A stretch of 64,000 nucleotides of DNA from Mesorhizobium japonicum MAFF 303099 (lineage in GTDB: Bacteria > Pseudomonadota > Alphaproteobacteria > Rhizobiales > Rhizobiaceae), in the NCBI RefSeq assembly GCF_000009625.1, contig NC_002678.2, positions 6,914,001 through 6,978,000 of the forward strand. The letters are read 5' to 3'. The notes under the pieces were generated by a model. That model had not been told where the DNA came from. It made no database searches and saw only the letters and a list, made by a program, of their open reading frames with translations. The translations under genes were made by a program, and so were the position numbers. This document shows positions 63,809 through 64,000 of the stretch, piece after piece. Position 1 is the stretch's first letter. Every line of letters starts with the position of its first letter.

Positions 63809-64000
63809 ATGAGTGCTGAGTATGCCGGTTCTCCGGTTGGGAACGTGCGCGCATCCAATGACAATCCCGACGCGTCGCGGCTGATAATCGAGCTGGCAAG
63901 CGTCTACGTCGCCTGCGACGACTGCGGTCATTCTCGGATTTTGCGGCTATCCAATCTGGTCAAGGCAAACGAACTTGGCGCCCACACTTATCGTGCACTC
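63809..64000 (+). CDS. Island gene, divergent from the integrase operon, cut by window end
   Basis: ATG 63809 follows a GGGAG site 9 nt upstream and the frame stays open to the window end (64 codons). The visible part reads MSAEYAGSPVGNVRASNDNP, then a segment with CDDCGHSRILRL (near residue 38), a C-x-x-C of zinc-ribbon type. The remainder lies outside the window, so no product can be named. Confidence 0.55.
   Translation, partial: MSAEYAGSPVGNVRASNDNPDASRLIIELASVYVACDDCGHSRILRLSNLVKANELGAHTYRAL

Overview
The window looks like chromosomal DNA of a Rhizobiales alphaproteobacterium, most likely Mesorhizobium or a close relative. This rests on the high GC, on the gene order bamE / cytochrome bc1 chaperone / DUF177 / plsX / fabH / ihfA / merR, on the clpP-clpX-lon-hupB cluster, on a K+-insensitive proton-pumping pyrophosphatase, and on interspersed palindromic repeats of the rhizobial type. 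No database search was possible; products are called from motifs, length and context.

Layout. 0-10 kb: hppA, convergent bamE, then a housekeeping run for cytochrome bc1 assembly and phospholipid/fatty-acid initiation (plsX, fabH), ihfA and a MerR regulator, followed by small envelope proteins, an XRE regulator and a YbaK-type deacylase. 10-18 kb: tRNA-Pro(GGG) and an exopolysaccharide module (O-antigen-ligase-like protein, ExoY/WcaJ-type glycosyl-phosphate transferase, GT4, Wza-like lipoprotein) divergent from a Wzc/ExoP-like co-polymerase with a degenerate kinase domain. 18-25 kb: a polyamine-type ABC importer with a hydantoin/aspartate-type racemase and a GNAT enzyme, facing a GntR/FCD regulator with palindromic operator candidates. 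25-34 kb: CelD-like GNAT, polysaccharide deacetylase, ctaA, an operon speB-argC-APH kinase, an acyltransferase-3 and a secreted GDPD. 34-44 kb: rplM-rpsI with a clear promoter, a thioesterase, a translationally coupled chain (enoyl-CoA hydratase, VOC, AAA ATPase, CoA-binding protein), metY, cupin, cytochrome P450 and an FAD oxidoreductase. 44.6-50 kb: clpP, clpX, lon, hupB with several terminators.

50.7-60.1 kb is a carbohydrate-uptake and catabolism locus. It holds an aldo/keto reductase, a SIS-domain isomerase, a creatininase-family hydrolase, a binding protein with two permeases and a frameshifted small membrane protein, and, divergently, the ABC ATPase, a FucU/RbsD mutarotase and a ribokinase-family kinase. 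The enzyme set suggests a pathway for an unidentified sugar or cyclitol, and no regulator is linked to it.

60-64 kb: a secreted protein made of two copies of a four-cysteine module, tRNA-Asp(GTC), tRNA-Val(TAC) and, abutting tRNA-Val, the left end of an integrated element. That end has a tyrosine integrase whose gene overlaps an excisionase-like gene by about 220 bp in another frame, three tiny genes upstream in the same strand, a near-perfect 15-bp inverted repeat in a divergent promoter region, and a gene cut by the window end. The element's other end lies outside the window.
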